Shown: one piece after another, positions 49,601-61,269 of the stretch
How positions within the stretch are numbered: position 1 is the stretch's first letter
How the letters are laid out: each line of letters begins with the position of its first letter
Source: Isoetes taiwanensis
Lineage: Eukaryota; Streptophyta; Lycopodiopsida; Isoetales; Isoetaceae
DNA: 64,000 nucleotides
Reading direction: 5' to 3'
NCBI GenBank assembly: GCA_021234155.1
Contig: JAJEKV010000025.1
Location: 10,710,914 to 10,774,913, forward strand
Position numbers and translations under genes: made by a program
Notes under the pieces: generated by a model
What the model was told of the DNA's origin: nothing
Databases searched by the model: none
Seen by the model: only the letters and a program-made list of their open reading frames with translations

Positions 49601-50630
49601 TCCGAGCCTCACGGAACCCGATCCAGAGCAAGGCGATCATGAAAGCTATGGACGACAAATATTTTGGTGAACAAGAAGAGTGACCTCTCGCTTTCGATAG
49701 TCAAATTGTGTGAATATTGTAAAACAAACGCGGAACACATGTATTGAACATTTTGTAATGAATATACTTGTATATTGAGTTGATGCCTTTCTCGACTCAC
49801 GAGTCGAGAAAGGCATGCTTGTCCCGTTGATGAGACCATTTGTATGTTTGATTGTGTGACCGTATGCAGCCACAATCTATTATGATAATGCTTCTACGCT
49901 ATTTTCTTGGCCTTTCTCGACTCAAGAGTCGAAAAGGCACCGGTTGTACTTTCACTTTATGGGCCTTTCTACTCGCGAGTCGAGAAAGACATTACTTCCC
50001 ACGCCATTGGATGCAGCTTGTATGGAATGAATGTTCTCCATTGTAATTTGATTTCAACATTCTTTTCTTCTTCTTTGACTAATGGCACCGAATTGTTAAT
50101 CATACTCTCCTTGCTCCGTGGGTCGTGCACGTATCCGACACCAGCCACAGATCCCGCGGGGCATCACAGAGACCGCTCCAGCGGGTACAGATCCCGGCCA
50201 AGGCGGAAGAAATACCGCTCTCGGCACAGATCCCGGTCACGCTTACACTCTTGCCCTACTTTGGGATAAGGTTGCTCGCGACCGTGAGGTTGCTCGCTAC
50301 CCTCGATAAAGAACAAAGAAGAACAAAGAGAAAGTCCAGAAGCTCAAAGCATCTTGCAAGCATTGCATAACATCCACGGAGGTTGGGGAAGGAGCATATT
50401 CGATGGAAGGTCATGGAGGCGAAAGTGGAGCAAATCCGGGTGGGACAGGTATGCCGGAGTAGCTCCAGAGGCACCTCCACGTGAGGCATTCCACACTCTT
50501 CAGGTTGCCCCCAAGGCTTACAGTCGGCGTGAAGAAGCGCCGCAAGTTAATCCCCTAAGGTGGACCACCTACCACGATGATGTAACTGTAGTGACAGCAA
50601 GACCGCCATGGTCTCTGCGTCCGATGTAAA
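46624..50630 (+). pseudogene. Decayed multi-exon gene with an FCP1/NLI-like HAD phosphatase domain
   Basis: Coding scraps in order: 46,624-46,822 (ends ..AESATLR at a GTAAAT donor); an exon from 47,120 (ALYPDGSYTLGNKVES..); 47,223-47,480 (acidic, EDDEGEDEEEKKK); 47,810-48,190 (..FVINMIEDPTLFYDKADIEQWYKTV.., with stops); 48,590-48,702 (..DASNTFLRIEIE at a GTGAGT donor); 48,940-49,500; and a basic tail at 50,150-50,370. The HAD part reads KLVIFDANGVLAAV (motif I, DxNGxL type, second Asp replaced as in the plant NLI-like subgroup), then VYPRPRAKEIVEWC, and late NTLIIDDSYKC (motif III/IV, the family's NTLLVDDS). This fold removes phosphate from serine residues in FCP1-type enzymes. Single-base losses (one just before KLVIF) and stops at many places show it is no longer functional. 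Confidence 0.6.
46823..47119 (+). other. Probable intron carrying four palindromic hairpins
   Basis: Donor TTAAG/GTAAATA and acceptor GAATGCAG/CCC. Palindromes lie at 46,847-46,868, 46,906-46,927, 46,959-46,978 and 47,017-47,041. Confidence 0.5.
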
Positions 50631-50757
50631 ATACATTGTACCTATTCAATTTATTAATAAAAATTCTCTTTCAACTAGATCTTTGGTTTCAATCTTTAAT
50701 GAATTTCCTTTGTTTCAGTTGCATTGTTCTTGTTCTCGACTCGCTAACCAGAGAAAA
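46847..50757. repeat. Dispersed palindrome family (about ten copies)
   Basis: The core CGACTCGCGAGTCG is flanked by TTTCT / AGAAA and in some copies also by GCC / GGC. Copies lie at 46,847-46,868, 46,906-46,927, 46,959-46,978, 47,017-47,041, 48,732-48,755, 48,787-48,810, 49,785-49,814, 49,910-49,938 and 49,963-49,990, with a degraded one at 50,732-50,757. The centre varies (CGCG, TTCGAA, CATG, CACG, CAAG), but the arms stay complementary. I saw none elsewhere in the window. Confidence 0.9.
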
Positions 50758-51339
50758 CTGGAGCAAAGCTTGGATGCAGAGTTTTAGACAAAAATTCGAA
50801 TTAAGGATAGTTTTCGGGTCGGGGTGCTCCTTTTTATGTAAATTAACAGGGTTCCGAAAAAAAATGGGAATGGAATGAGTCCCACTTTAATTAAATACGA
50901 CTTTTAACCTGTAACCTTGCATCTCCTAGATGGCGAACATCTTTAGGAGCAAGACTCTTAAGTCTAAATCTAGGCTAGTACGTATGGCAAGGCTGAGCAA
51001 TTAGCAACACCAAAGAAACAAGAGTCAAGTTCGACATCAACCTTAAGCGGAGCAAAGTAGAGCATCGGCGCCAACTTATGTACATTGGCAAGTATGGCCT
51101 CATAATAGGCAAGGAATATTAAAGCTTGCTAAGGCAGTAATTGATTATCATAAGCAAGAGATGTTTATCCCAACACCAAAGAGCAAGTACCTTATAATTA
51201 AAGTTAAGGAAGTAATTTCAGTCACGCAATACAGTCAGCGAAGAAACTACTTAAGTGCATCATGAGGAATGAGGCCATACATACCTAAACTACAAGTCAC
51301 CCTCCCCCCCTCCCCCGACAACAAACAACAAGAGTAAGA
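50640..51339. other. Intergenic, repeat-like
   Basis: No gene recognised. A C-rich run (CCCTCCCCCCCTCCCCC) lies at 51,300-51,318, shortly before the gypsy remnant. Confidence 0.4.
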
Positions 51340-52230
51340 AGGAAGATGCTACTTTGGAACAGTTGCCTCGGCTAATTGCTAAGCTAATCAAGAATTCCCA
51401 TGATATACCTCTGGATAAAATTTGAGAGCTTTTGCCCTATAGAGGCGTCGAGTCTGAAATCACTCTTGCACCAGATGCAGAGCCGATCAGCAACACTCTT
51501 TATAGAATGAGCACTTCCAAGCTAGCAGAGCTCAAAAAGCAGTTGTAGGAGTTGCTCAACTTGAGGATCCTTTCGGCCAGGATGGAAGTCTAAGGATGTA
51601 TATCAACCATCGGCAGCTCAACAAGCAGATAATGTAATGGATCAACCCCACGGAGCAAGATTCCTACTACAAAATCGACTTAAGGACGTGCAATCATCAA
51701 ATAAGGATGAAGAGGGAAGATATTTATAAGACTGCTTCAGAACACGGTATGGGCACTATATAGTAATGCCCCTAAGTTTATCGAACGCTCCACCGACTTT
51801 TATGCACTTGAGTAACATCTTCAAAGATTTCTTCGATGAGTTCATCATCAATTTTTCTTCGACGACATCGTGATCTACAGCAAATCAATGGAAGAGCATG
51901 CAGCCCATTTGAGGAAAGCCTTGGAGATGCTAAGACTTCGCCACTTATTGGCAAGCTTTTGAACATCATTTTGCAATCCCATCTCCACTTCGGCAAGCGA
52001 ATTCGGCAAGAAGATAGAATAAGCCATCTTCTATGGGCTAGTCTTTGCAAGAGCACAAGGAGGAAAGAGAAACCTTCAAACATATTAAAAAGGAAGCCAA
52101 TCTTTTATATCACAAGAACAACTATGTGTACTTGAAGCATCAGGAGTAAGGAAGTTAATCTTCTGCAACACGCATAATAGCCCTATTGCCGGCCAGGGCA
52201 GAGACCTAATAGCCATTGTTTAGATGATGC
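51340..52230 (+). mobile_element. Ty3/gypsy pol remnant (RT and integrase zinc finger)
   Basis: The plus-strand frames give LYRMSTSKLAELKKQL followed by ELLNLRIL, the usual N-terminal RT block. INHRQLNK, SYYKIDLR and [15 protein letters not shown] follow, then the catalytic region [24 protein letters not shown], where the family's FIDDIL lies. Further on, YHKNNYVYL and THNSPIAGQGRD match the H2C2 integrase finger. Stops and frameshifts occur throughout, and RNase H is mostly lost. No LTRs could be assigned. Confidence 0.75.
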
Positions 52231-53160
52231 TCCTAGTTTAGACCCCTTAGTTCCTATTAGATGCGGCTTGTGTATAGGAACCCACCTGGCTACGAGGGCT
52301 ATGATGTGACGTAGCACTATACAACACGGCTAGTGGCAAAGTGGAGGGAGGTCCCTACTTAGCGCGGCTACTGGGGACCCATAGCGGGCTAGGCCTATAA
52401 TCGGTCACTTCGAGTGGGCTGGGTATGGGTCCGACACCTCCTGGGGCAATGGTGTCGCCCTGCCTCTGAAGAGTTGCAGGTGTCGGCCTGGCTCTTGTTT
52501 TGGGGGGTTTAGTTGGGTACGATTCGTGTGTCGCCACGATTCTTTAGCCGCCCATGGAGCCACTAGACCTCGGGAACGGGAGATGCAACCCTTCCTGCCT
52601 CATCGGACTGGGGAGATGCAACACGGAGTGGTCTCGATGGGTGATGCCATGAGATTGCGTATCCAACAGGCTATAGTTACGCCAGAGCTCGATTTAGCCC
52701 CTCTGCATAGTATGCACAGGAGGGGCGGATGGAGTGGTCAACCTTAGCCATTGTAGTCAGCCCCGCCATTGTCATATCTTGCTCTGCTCTATCTTGAGGC
52801 CCAGCCGTCAGTCTACCTCCCTTATGAGTCTGAGCCTGGGTAGGAGTTATTCTGTTTTATGATGTATTATTGTCTATGATGGATCTATGGATGGATAGAT
52901 GGTACTACCCTTCGAGGTAGCTGATTGTATTGCTATTGCTAGTGCTGATGTTTATGTTTATGCTTTTGCTGTTATAGGAGCCCATAGGGGAAGGGTGCGC
53001 AAGACACCTTCATGTCCCCATCCTGCACCATGGCCATCCCAGGTGCGGGATAGACGGAGGGCCCATGCGGCAGGTGTGTTGGATGGGGATTTCCTGTGAG
53101 ATATACGACGGGGTGTCGTATATTTGGTGGGGAGCATCATAACATGTCACTGTCATATTG
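52231..53160. other. GC-rich non-coding stretch
   Basis: No frame with a recognisable protein. The GC content and the boundary with the gypsy remnant suggest more retroelement sequence. A CTATGGATGGATAGATGG-type simple repeat is near 52,885. Confidence 0.35.
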
Positions 53161-53400
53161 GCAGATAAAGCTGAATGTTGTCTAAACATCCTTTACGTAC
53201 AAAGAAGATGGCTTCTAAGACTCTCTCGCTCAGCTGAGAGGGAAAATCCTTCTTGAGCTAGTTGCTAAAACTAGACTGTGAACGTTTCACTGAGTCATTG
53301 GTATACTATGCAGACAGAGGCTCTGCAAAAGATTGATCGGAGTTACCTTCAGCCATCCCAGATGACATATTAACATAGTGACCTGTCCCTACTGCAACAT

Positions 53401-54009
53401 TTACAGAATGATAAAGGGATGTAGCATCGGCCATCTTAATAAGGATGAGATGTTAGAAGGCTTGTCTTGAAGATTTGTGGCAAAGGGAGCTTGGGGAGCA
53501 TCCTTTAGCCCTTGCGCAGTGTGCACACTGCTAACTTCATCCAAGAACTCTTGAATTCCTTCAATAATTACATTTGTGCACTCCCAGCTAGAGGAACCTG
53601 GGGATTTGACCACAACAATTTTATTTGTATCAACTTACGCACCACCAGCCTGTGATGCTGAGATTGTTCCTGCTATAGCATGAAAGGCTTCGTGGGAAGA
53701 TCCACCTCGTGTTTTTGTTGTAGCCTTAGAAATATGACATACTACTACAGCCTCATAAGTATAGCACACTAGCAATAGACTCCTTCGCGGGTCCCGTTGC
53801 AGTAGTGTGGAAACATGGCCAGACTCTTTTCCAAATCCCGTGTTGCAGTAAATCCACAGTTGTTTCCACATGGAGAATCTATCCGGTAAGCTTACTCCAT
53901 TGTACTCAAAAAACTTCCTGCTGAACCCAGATACGCTTATTCCATTGTATAGTTCAATTATCCGACTCACTACCAGACACAAATTTCTAGTTCCCAAAAT
54001 CTCGATCAA
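53401..54009 (-). CDS. Exon-like minus-strand ORFs of unknown function
   Basis: One frame runs from 54,009 to 53,635 (124 codons, ..RIIELYNGISVSGFSRKFFEYNG..). Its end contains GGTGC/GTAAGT, a good donor site, at about 53,640. A second frame, 53,613-53,401, reads ..SSSWECTNVIIEGIQEFLDEVSS... The two may be parts of one protein. No motif recognised and no ATG context that convinces me. Confidence 0.25.
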
Positions 54010-54278
54010 CGATATGTGCTTCAGTTGAAGGAGGAGGCACTTTTGGTTTTCGCACTGTTACTGTAACAACCCTTGTAGCTTGGTGTTGTTTCTTAGGTTG
54101 GAAAACGAGAATTAATAGGGCACTTAATAACCTTGTTTGCTTGCATGCTTTTAGTTGATGTAGTATAATAATTCAAAGCGGTGGGCTAGGCTAGGGACAT
54201 AGCTGGGTGTGTGGGCAGTAACGTAGTTGCAAGATTCAACTGAGACATGGTTGTATAAATGTGTCATCCTAAAAAATA

Positions 54279-54856
54279 CTAGTAAACGTGTGCCCGGCGT
54301 TGCCGGGCTAACGTCCTGGCATGTGTTTTTACTCGGCCTTTAACGTCCACATGTCTTCGATCCCTCGTTTTAAGGCCTGTACGTACAGTGGAACCAACAT
54401 ATGACTACCATCAACATTAACTAACACAAACCATTACATTTAACAATTTAAAATTAAAAACCCCCTGAAACCCCCTTTGGTTTGGGTGCATATTAACACG
54501 AGGGGTGACTCTGGGCATCGAGAGCTGTTGGATAAACATAAATGCCCTTTATTCCTCGATCTAGACCGTACATAGAGATCCTCGTTTGTGGGGATGCCTG
54601 TACAAGTTTTGGTATACTGTATAACACATTTTGCGAAATACTATAAGATTTGAGGCAATGTACTATATAGTGTTGATTTTGTACATGTATAATATGATTT
54701 TACGGGGGCTCTCACTGCACTACGTCACCCCCGTGTGAATATGCACCCAAACTAAAGGGGGGTTTCAGGGGGTTTTTAATTTTGAATTGTTAAATGTAAT
54801 GGTTTGTGTTAATTAATGTTGATGGTAGTCATATGTTGGTTGTTATATAAAAAAGA
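54279..54856 (-). mobile_element. Helitron-like element with internal inverted repeats
   Basis: On the minus strand the 3' end is CTAG followed by T. It is preceded, after nine bases, by a perfect GC-rich hairpin GCCCGGC-AAC-GCCGGGC (54,292-54,308), the standard plant Helitron end. The 5' end is taken as TC at 54,856-54,855 (TCTTTTTTATATAA). The base before it is T, where an A is expected, so that end is less sure. No Rep/helicase, so it is non-autonomous. Inside lie 117-bp inverted repeats. Confidence 0.6.
54393..54840. repeat. 117-bp inverted repeats
   Basis: Arms 54,393-54,509 and 54,724-54,840 are about 95% complementary, from ACCAACATATGACTACC inward to GGGTGAC. The loop is about 214 bp. 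The transcript would fold into a long hairpin. Confidence 0.9.
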
Positions 54857-55026
54857 AATTTACAAAATACTTGCTAGGATCTAATCTAGCAAATACTATA
54901 CTTCAAAAACTAAACCTAGTTAGAAATTGAGATTAAATTTGTCCTGGTTGAAAACCAGGCCCATACCCTTTTTCTGGCATGTGAGGTGTATAAAGGCAGA
55001 ATATCCTATTTTATGTATGGTACAAG

Positions 55027-55401
55027 TCAGAGGAAAGGATCACAAAGCAGGGAGTTGAGAATTCAAACCCCAATACACTGTTTCACCATATTCATGGCCT
55101 GTAAGTAGTAAGATGAAACTTTTCAAATATCCATATCAACAAAGAATTTATCCATTATTCCAGGTCACTAAGAACAACTAGACACCTTAGTTACAAACAT
55201 TAAGGATCACATAATAGAAGGGGGCTGAGAACTCAAACCCCAAACACCAGTGCCCTACATGTTATAACCTAAGTGTGTTCTATATGTATACCATCCAAAT
55301 CTTCATATATCAAGTTCCTTGGCATATTGCCAATATACTGTAAGGGTCATATATTCAGATTACAAAGTAGGGAGCTGAGAAATCAAACCCCAATACCATG
55401 T
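55027..55401. repeat. Three spaced copies of a GAG-CTGAGAA-TCAAACCCCAA unit
   Basis: Copies at 55,027-55,080, 55,198-55,254 and 55,347-55,401, about 150-170 bp apart. Each holds a GGGAG(T/C)TGAGAA.TCAAACCCCAA core. The sequence between is less conserved. Probably a decayed minisatellite or tandem array. Confidence 0.6.
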
Positions 55402-58400
55402 AGCCATGAAACAATGCCACGTATTTGATATCTGCTCTTTGTAGATCATAGGAACACATTTGGTTCCAGGAGAAAAGGCATAACAATCAATTTCCTAATT
55501 TTGGTCCCTCTTATGGTATTAATAAATATTACAAGAACCCATGATAGAAACCCAATAGAAACCACAAAATTTTAACAATGTGCAGGGTAAGAATATATCA
55601 CAGAGCTGAAAAAAACACGTCCATACCCTTGTATTTCAGCTAGAGTGATAAAATAGATTCGGAATGTAAAACTACAAATTGTATTATTTCCCAATTTTTA
55701 TGCTTATTATCAACTCATGGATATTTCAGAGTTCTGATGACTAAGGCATTCCAAGCTTTGTAGTCATCTTATCTAGTGGATGAACTGTCAAACATCTACT
55801 TCCCACTTGGCAATTTGAATATTAACTATTCACTGATATGACAGTTCTTGATCCGATATTTTCTCTCCTGGTGTTATCCAACAGCAAGGAATAAGGAGAT
55901 TACCCTGTTTTAAATGTGGTGGACCTGTCCATAAACTACGAAAACTCAGCAGCAAAGTAAAGGCCTGGATTCAAAAACCGTTTTTTGCTTTTTATAAAAA
56001 AAAAATTTAAAAAACATTTTCCAGCATGGCTGAATACAAGTCACAACCATTAACATACTATTTAAGCTTAATATTAGCCTCATATTCCTATTATTGGCAG
56101 TGTAATCGTGTAGTCAAAATCACTAAACATCCAGCTATTGTGTTTAATCTAAGCTGAATATTAATATATGTAGCAAAGATTTGAAGAGTTTAGAGTGCAG
56201 CATTTACAGAACCGCGCTCCAATTCCAGAAAATTCCAACCATTTGTAGAGCTTAAACATCCTAAAGGTGGGTTTGTCGTGTTATCTGCAGCCAAATCAAT
56301 CACACGTTAGCCTGAAAAAGGGTAAGTATGAAATCCGTTTCCTTTATGTTTAAGCCGAATGAATACAGATTATTTTACTTAGACGTGCAGAGAGCATCTG
56401 TCCAAATGTATTACAGTAGTATTACCATGTGTATATAGTAAATTCAGTCCCGTATGCATGCATTCTATATGAATATTTCAGCAGGTCAACCTGTGTTTAA
56501 GCGTAATAAACTGAACTCTATGCTGGCATCTCATGTATCTATGATAAACCAGCTAAATCATTTCAAATGTCGTTATTTCTACTTAGGACAGAAATATGAT
56601 CCATTTTTTGTTCAACCCCTGTCGCAGATCAGTCAAATATAAGGAGGAACAAGTTCTTTTCAGCACTAAAGATTAGGCTGAAAGATATAGCCTTTTTGGG
56701 AATTAAGAAGCTTCATTTTCTATGGATAAGTACTCTATTGAACATATCTCAGTATTCCGGACTATGCAACCGGATTATCTATTAACATGATCTATAACTG
56801 TACAAAGCATGCAATAAATTTGTAACTTTCTATTGTGCACTATACAAAAAGTAGATAGACCTCATTTTGATCGTCTCCAGGGTCAGTAGATGCTTCCAAA
56901 ACATGATCTAGGTCATTCATATCCGGGTTGTTGTAGAAAAGGGAGAAAAAAAAAGGAGAAAATGTAAAAGTCGTTATAGGATCATAAAAACGAATGAAAA
57001 ACTCAGGATGGATAAACAAATGCCAAATAGGAGTAGAAAGCAATATCTAGCATAGGATATTATGAGTAAGTTGCACATGAAATATTGGAACTAATAGAAG
57101 GTAAAAATAAAAGTATCTAAGAAACTACAAGATTACTGATAAAAGAATTGCATAATTAGAATAGATGCTTATCAACGTATCAACATGATGCCAGCAGGAG
57201 GAGCAAGATTTGTTACTGCTCGCACTTTAGAAAGATCGTGGTATATTCTTAGCATTTGCATATACAACTTCCACAGAAACATGCACAACTTCTGCTAAAG
57301 AGCCATATTTGGTAGACATATGAATTAAAGAGCCGTACAGAAAGATCGTCTTCAACCCACAATATACAAGTTTAGAGTGTATCTCCCACCTTTGATTTTT
57401 CAATTGGCACACAGACATATTAGCATAATAGCAGGGAACATTTTAAACAAAATAGGATGTTCAAACACCTAAGATGTTCAAACATCTGGAAAGTCTTTCA
57501 CATTGATAAATGATCCTCTATGGCTCCCATGCTGTTACAACAAGTTTGTGCCATGGCAAGCATTCATAACCATATAGCACATATGTAGAACATCCGTGAT
57601 GCTGTTGTAAACAATGAAATAAGAGATGGAGTGAAGAGAATACAAACTGGGTTCATATATGTGTTGCTTTTATTCCTAGCTCTGCCATAGTGGACGAATT
57701 TTCAAACCCTTGCTCTAGTATAGGATCAGATAAGAAAGAAACTGGATTCTACTACGTCAACAGACATCAATCTGCACAAATTGGCCCTATTTGCAGAAAA
57801 GATCGGCCCTATTTGTAGAAAACATGACCGATCAACCTACCTTGAAGAACCAGACTGCAGAAATTGGCTAGCTCTTTGCTATTTTATAAATCCAAGTTTT
57901 TGCAAATGATGAGATAAAATCCAAAAAACAAGATCTCAGAAAAGCGCCAAAAGCAGAAGAACAGTTTAGTAGGATGGCAAGCAAGCTAATTGCATATGAT
58001 ATTCAGAGCCGTACTTGGATTACAGTATGCACCTCTATTTGAAGCTCTATTTGCAAAGTCGCTATATCCAATGCTACATGAAACATAGAAAATAATATAC
58101 CCTAAAATACATAAAGCTATAGCACTCATGCAAATCAAGTACCAAATATGCTGTATTTACCAATCTGCAACTGTAGCAATCCCTGAGTTTCATTTGCAGC
58201 TGCTGAGCTAGAGGAAGCCCTTGTAAATGTAAGTTTCCATTTTCGGCACATCCTCCATAATTTAGCCTCACATCCTTCCTTGACGATTAAATACAAATCC
58301 ATACCAGTCTCTGCTCCACTTCCTGGGCCACCAGACGCTGTTTTGTCACTCTTATTCCTCATTTCCAGGTCTTTCTAGAGCAATAGGAGATATAAGGCCT

Positions 58401-58929
58401 TCTAGCATTTCCCATGAATGCAGGTGTTTTTTGGGAAGACACCATTTCTCCATTTATCTTAGGTGTGGGAAAAGTCTTACCAATTCCACCCTGTCAAGGA
58501 AGTCCAAAGAAGAAAATGCAATTGTTTATAGAGTTATGCCTCTGAGACTGGCATATTGAATTTGGAAAGGAGAGCCTCCATTCTGCATTCTTTACCCATT
58601 GCTCTGAAACTTCGGCCTGTGAAACTTTGCACACGAACAAACGGCTTCCAGATAAGTTTTCTGTTTCATTTTGAATCAAGGCAATGACCAATTCTGTTAG
58701 CTTGGGGTAGCGTATATTTTGATTTCAAGACATTGCATTTAGTAAAGACATTTTCTGGCATGTTATTCACTCTAATTTGCTCTCTACTTTTCTCTGGCTT
58801 TGAGATTTCTTTAGCTCTTAAGTTTATAAAGGAGATCAAAGATTTCTAGTTTATATTTAGCAACAAATTAGGGAATACAGCAGAGGCTAGGGGCTGCATA
58901 GGCAAGGCAAATGCATTTGAATAAAAGGT
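55402..58929. other. Intergenic; weak exon candidates on the minus strand
   Basis: No convincing gene. On the minus strand, 58,362-58,153 (MRNKSDKTASGGPGSGAETG.., rich in charged residues, ending near a GTAAAT donor) and 58,691-58,530 (..NLSGSRLFVCKVSQAEVSE..) read like pieces of protein. They could be exons of one gene I cannot identify. Confidence 0.3.
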
Positions 58930-59195
58930 GGACGGAATAAGTTACGGGACAGAGAGGCTCAGCCTCCGCCGTACACCAAGATAGCGAGGGCTGGACCCAC
59001 CAACTGGTAATCCGGACCACTATAAACTCCCGCCATAGAATAACAGCCAGCGTGAAAAGACATAATGCATATGTATATAAGTATGGTATTTGTAGTCAAA
59101 AAGGAGACTGGAATACGCTACGGACTGAGGGGTCTAACCCCCGCCGTAGGCCAGGATAGCGAGGGCACGACCCTCCAACTGGTTCCCGGATCACC
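58930..59195. repeat. Two copies of a 90-bp hairpin-forming unit
   Basis: Copies at 58,930-59,020 and 59,106-59,195 share TACGG, an inner hairpin, CCGTA, GATAGCGAGGGC and CCAACTGGT. Outer stem TACGG/CCGTA is identical in both. Inner stem is GAGGC/GCCTC in copy 1 and GGGGT/ACCCC in copy 2. Confidence 0.75.
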
Positions 59196-60133
59196 AAAAT
59201 GACTGAAGGAGAGCCTAAAGGCTTTAATAAATAATAGCTTACAAGTGCTCTTACATCAAGTGCTTGAGGATGTGTTGCAGTTATGTGAAGACATCTATAG
59301 AATAATCAAAAACCATGTTTGGTACTCTACAAGAAGTTTTGCCAACTGCAGAATGTCCAAGTTGAATAGCTAGTAACACACAAAACAAGGGAATGGTGAT
59401 ACCACTATCTGCATAATCTGGATGATTGATCTTTTCATTCTTTTATCATCATTAGGTATAAATATAGATTGGCTGTTGTAAGCTATGAAATTGGACGGTT
59501 TCTTTGCACAATGCATCAGTTCTATCAACATAGTATATGCATGCTATGTATGAAATTAGGAAGTTTCTTTAGACGCTTTACACTAATATAAATCTGGACT
59601 ATTAGGCAGTGACTACATAAGTTGGGGATTGTGTTAATATAGTGTAGTTAGAATATTTCAAGATGGTTTATAAACACGGACCTTTGGACACGTGATGTTA
59701 TGTTGAGAGTAATTACTACATATTCATAGCTCCGGATTGGAGCTCTAATCAGTACTAATCAGTTTAGTTTAGGGTTTTTGCAGCCTAACAATAATGGCGT
59801 GGGAAAAATCCAAAATCCAGAATGACGGAAAACGGATCTGATAATAATACTGTGCATCAGTGAGCCCATTACTATTAAAGTTTTTCCTCGAAAACCCGTC
59901 GGGGCGGGGTTTTTTAATCCTGATAGTAATCGGCATCACTAATATAGCCCAGGTCATAGACATGAAAGAGGGTTTGTAATATGAACCGCACAAAAGCGGC
60001 TCATAAACCCCATACAAATTGTTCAGTTAAAAGCTGATTGATAACGACGCATCATTGCACGGCGATGAAGCCGAAGTAAAGTGGGATGTTGGTAATAATA
60101 GAAAAAAGTCAGCCTTCAGAAAAGGCTACATCA
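59196..60133. other. Intergenic with a LINE-tail-like motif
   Basis: No gene. At 59,880-59,920 the phrase TTTTTCCTCGAAAACCC..GGGGCGGGGTTTTTTAA resembles one after the LINE at 63,135-63,170. Confidence 0.45.
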
Positions 60134-60341
60134 TAACAGCGTGATGTGCTAGTAGTGCCCTTTTAGGGAGCTCGCCCATGCTACACAAGTCCAGGGGCCT
60201 CACGGCACAAGGGACGTTAATGTATATTCTATTCTATTCTATTCTATTCTATTCTATTCTATAACAGCGTGATGTGCTAGTAGTGCCCTTTTAGGGAGCT
60301 CGCCCATGCTACACAAGTCCAGGGGCCTCGCGGCACAAGGG
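60134..60341. repeat. 80-bp direct repeats flanking a (TTCTA)n tract
   Basis: Units 60,134-60,213 and 60,261-60,341 are nearly identical, starting ATAACAGCGTGATGTGCTAG. Between them is a (TATTC)n microsatellite at 60,224-60,262. Confidence 0.9.
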
Positions 60342-60391
60342 GCCAAGGCATTACGGAATGTTTCAACGACATACTTAATTGTTTTCTGTGT

Positions 60392-60392
60392 T

Positions 60393-60452
<60 letters not shown>
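60392..60452. repeat. (TC)n microsatellite
   Basis: About 30 uninterrupted CT units. Confidence 0.98.
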
Positions 60453-60453
<1 letters not shown>

Positions 60454-60455
<2 letters not shown>

Positions 60456-60660
60456 GTCTAGTGGTAACACACTAGATCTAGCAACTATAGGTCTCGAGTA
60501 GAATCGCTTTCTGAACGGCTGGGGTGTCAAAATCCCACAGACCTTAATGTAAAGTGGTTGGGGGCGGGGGCCCAACCAAGCAATGTAGTGTGGTGTGTGG
60601 TCACATGTCCATTGGATCTTTGCCTAGTGGCGTGGCGTTAAAATACTATCTATCTATCTA
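60454..60660 (+). mobile_element. tRNA-derived SINE
   Basis: A box TAGTCTAGTGG at 60,454-60,464, a B-box-like GGTCTCGAGTAGAATC at 60,490-60,505, a unique body, and a (CTAT)n/(TC)n tail. The body from 60,546 is repeated at 60,739-60,855. Confidence 0.6.
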
Positions 60661-60738
60661 TATCTATCTCTCTCTCTCTCGAGTTTGAGACCATGAGAAT
60701 CCTTTTCGATCTTGTTGGGGTCAAATCCCAACAGGCGC

Positions 60739-60980
<242 letters not shown>

Positions 60981-61269
60981 ATACTTTCTCTCTATTCTTT
61001 TGTATTTTATATCTCTAACTTTATAGTTGGTCCCTCACTGACTTTAATGGAGGTAGGTGTCACTGACAGCTTTACGTTGGGTCTCAAATGACAAGGTAGC
61101 TGATTTGGATGGCATGCAAGAAGAACTTTGAGCATCAAATTGTCGTCGTAACCTAATTAGTTTGTTCAATAGAGACGATCAAGAAGGGTCACCGTGGAAC
61201 AGAGTAGTTTCAATATATAAAGTAGAGGACAAATATGTTCTGGCAATTATTGCACATTATGGTGCTTGA

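Noticed and set aside
54060..54100. TGTAACAACCC as the start of another LTR
   Set aside because: No matching end, partner repeat or primer site was found nearby.
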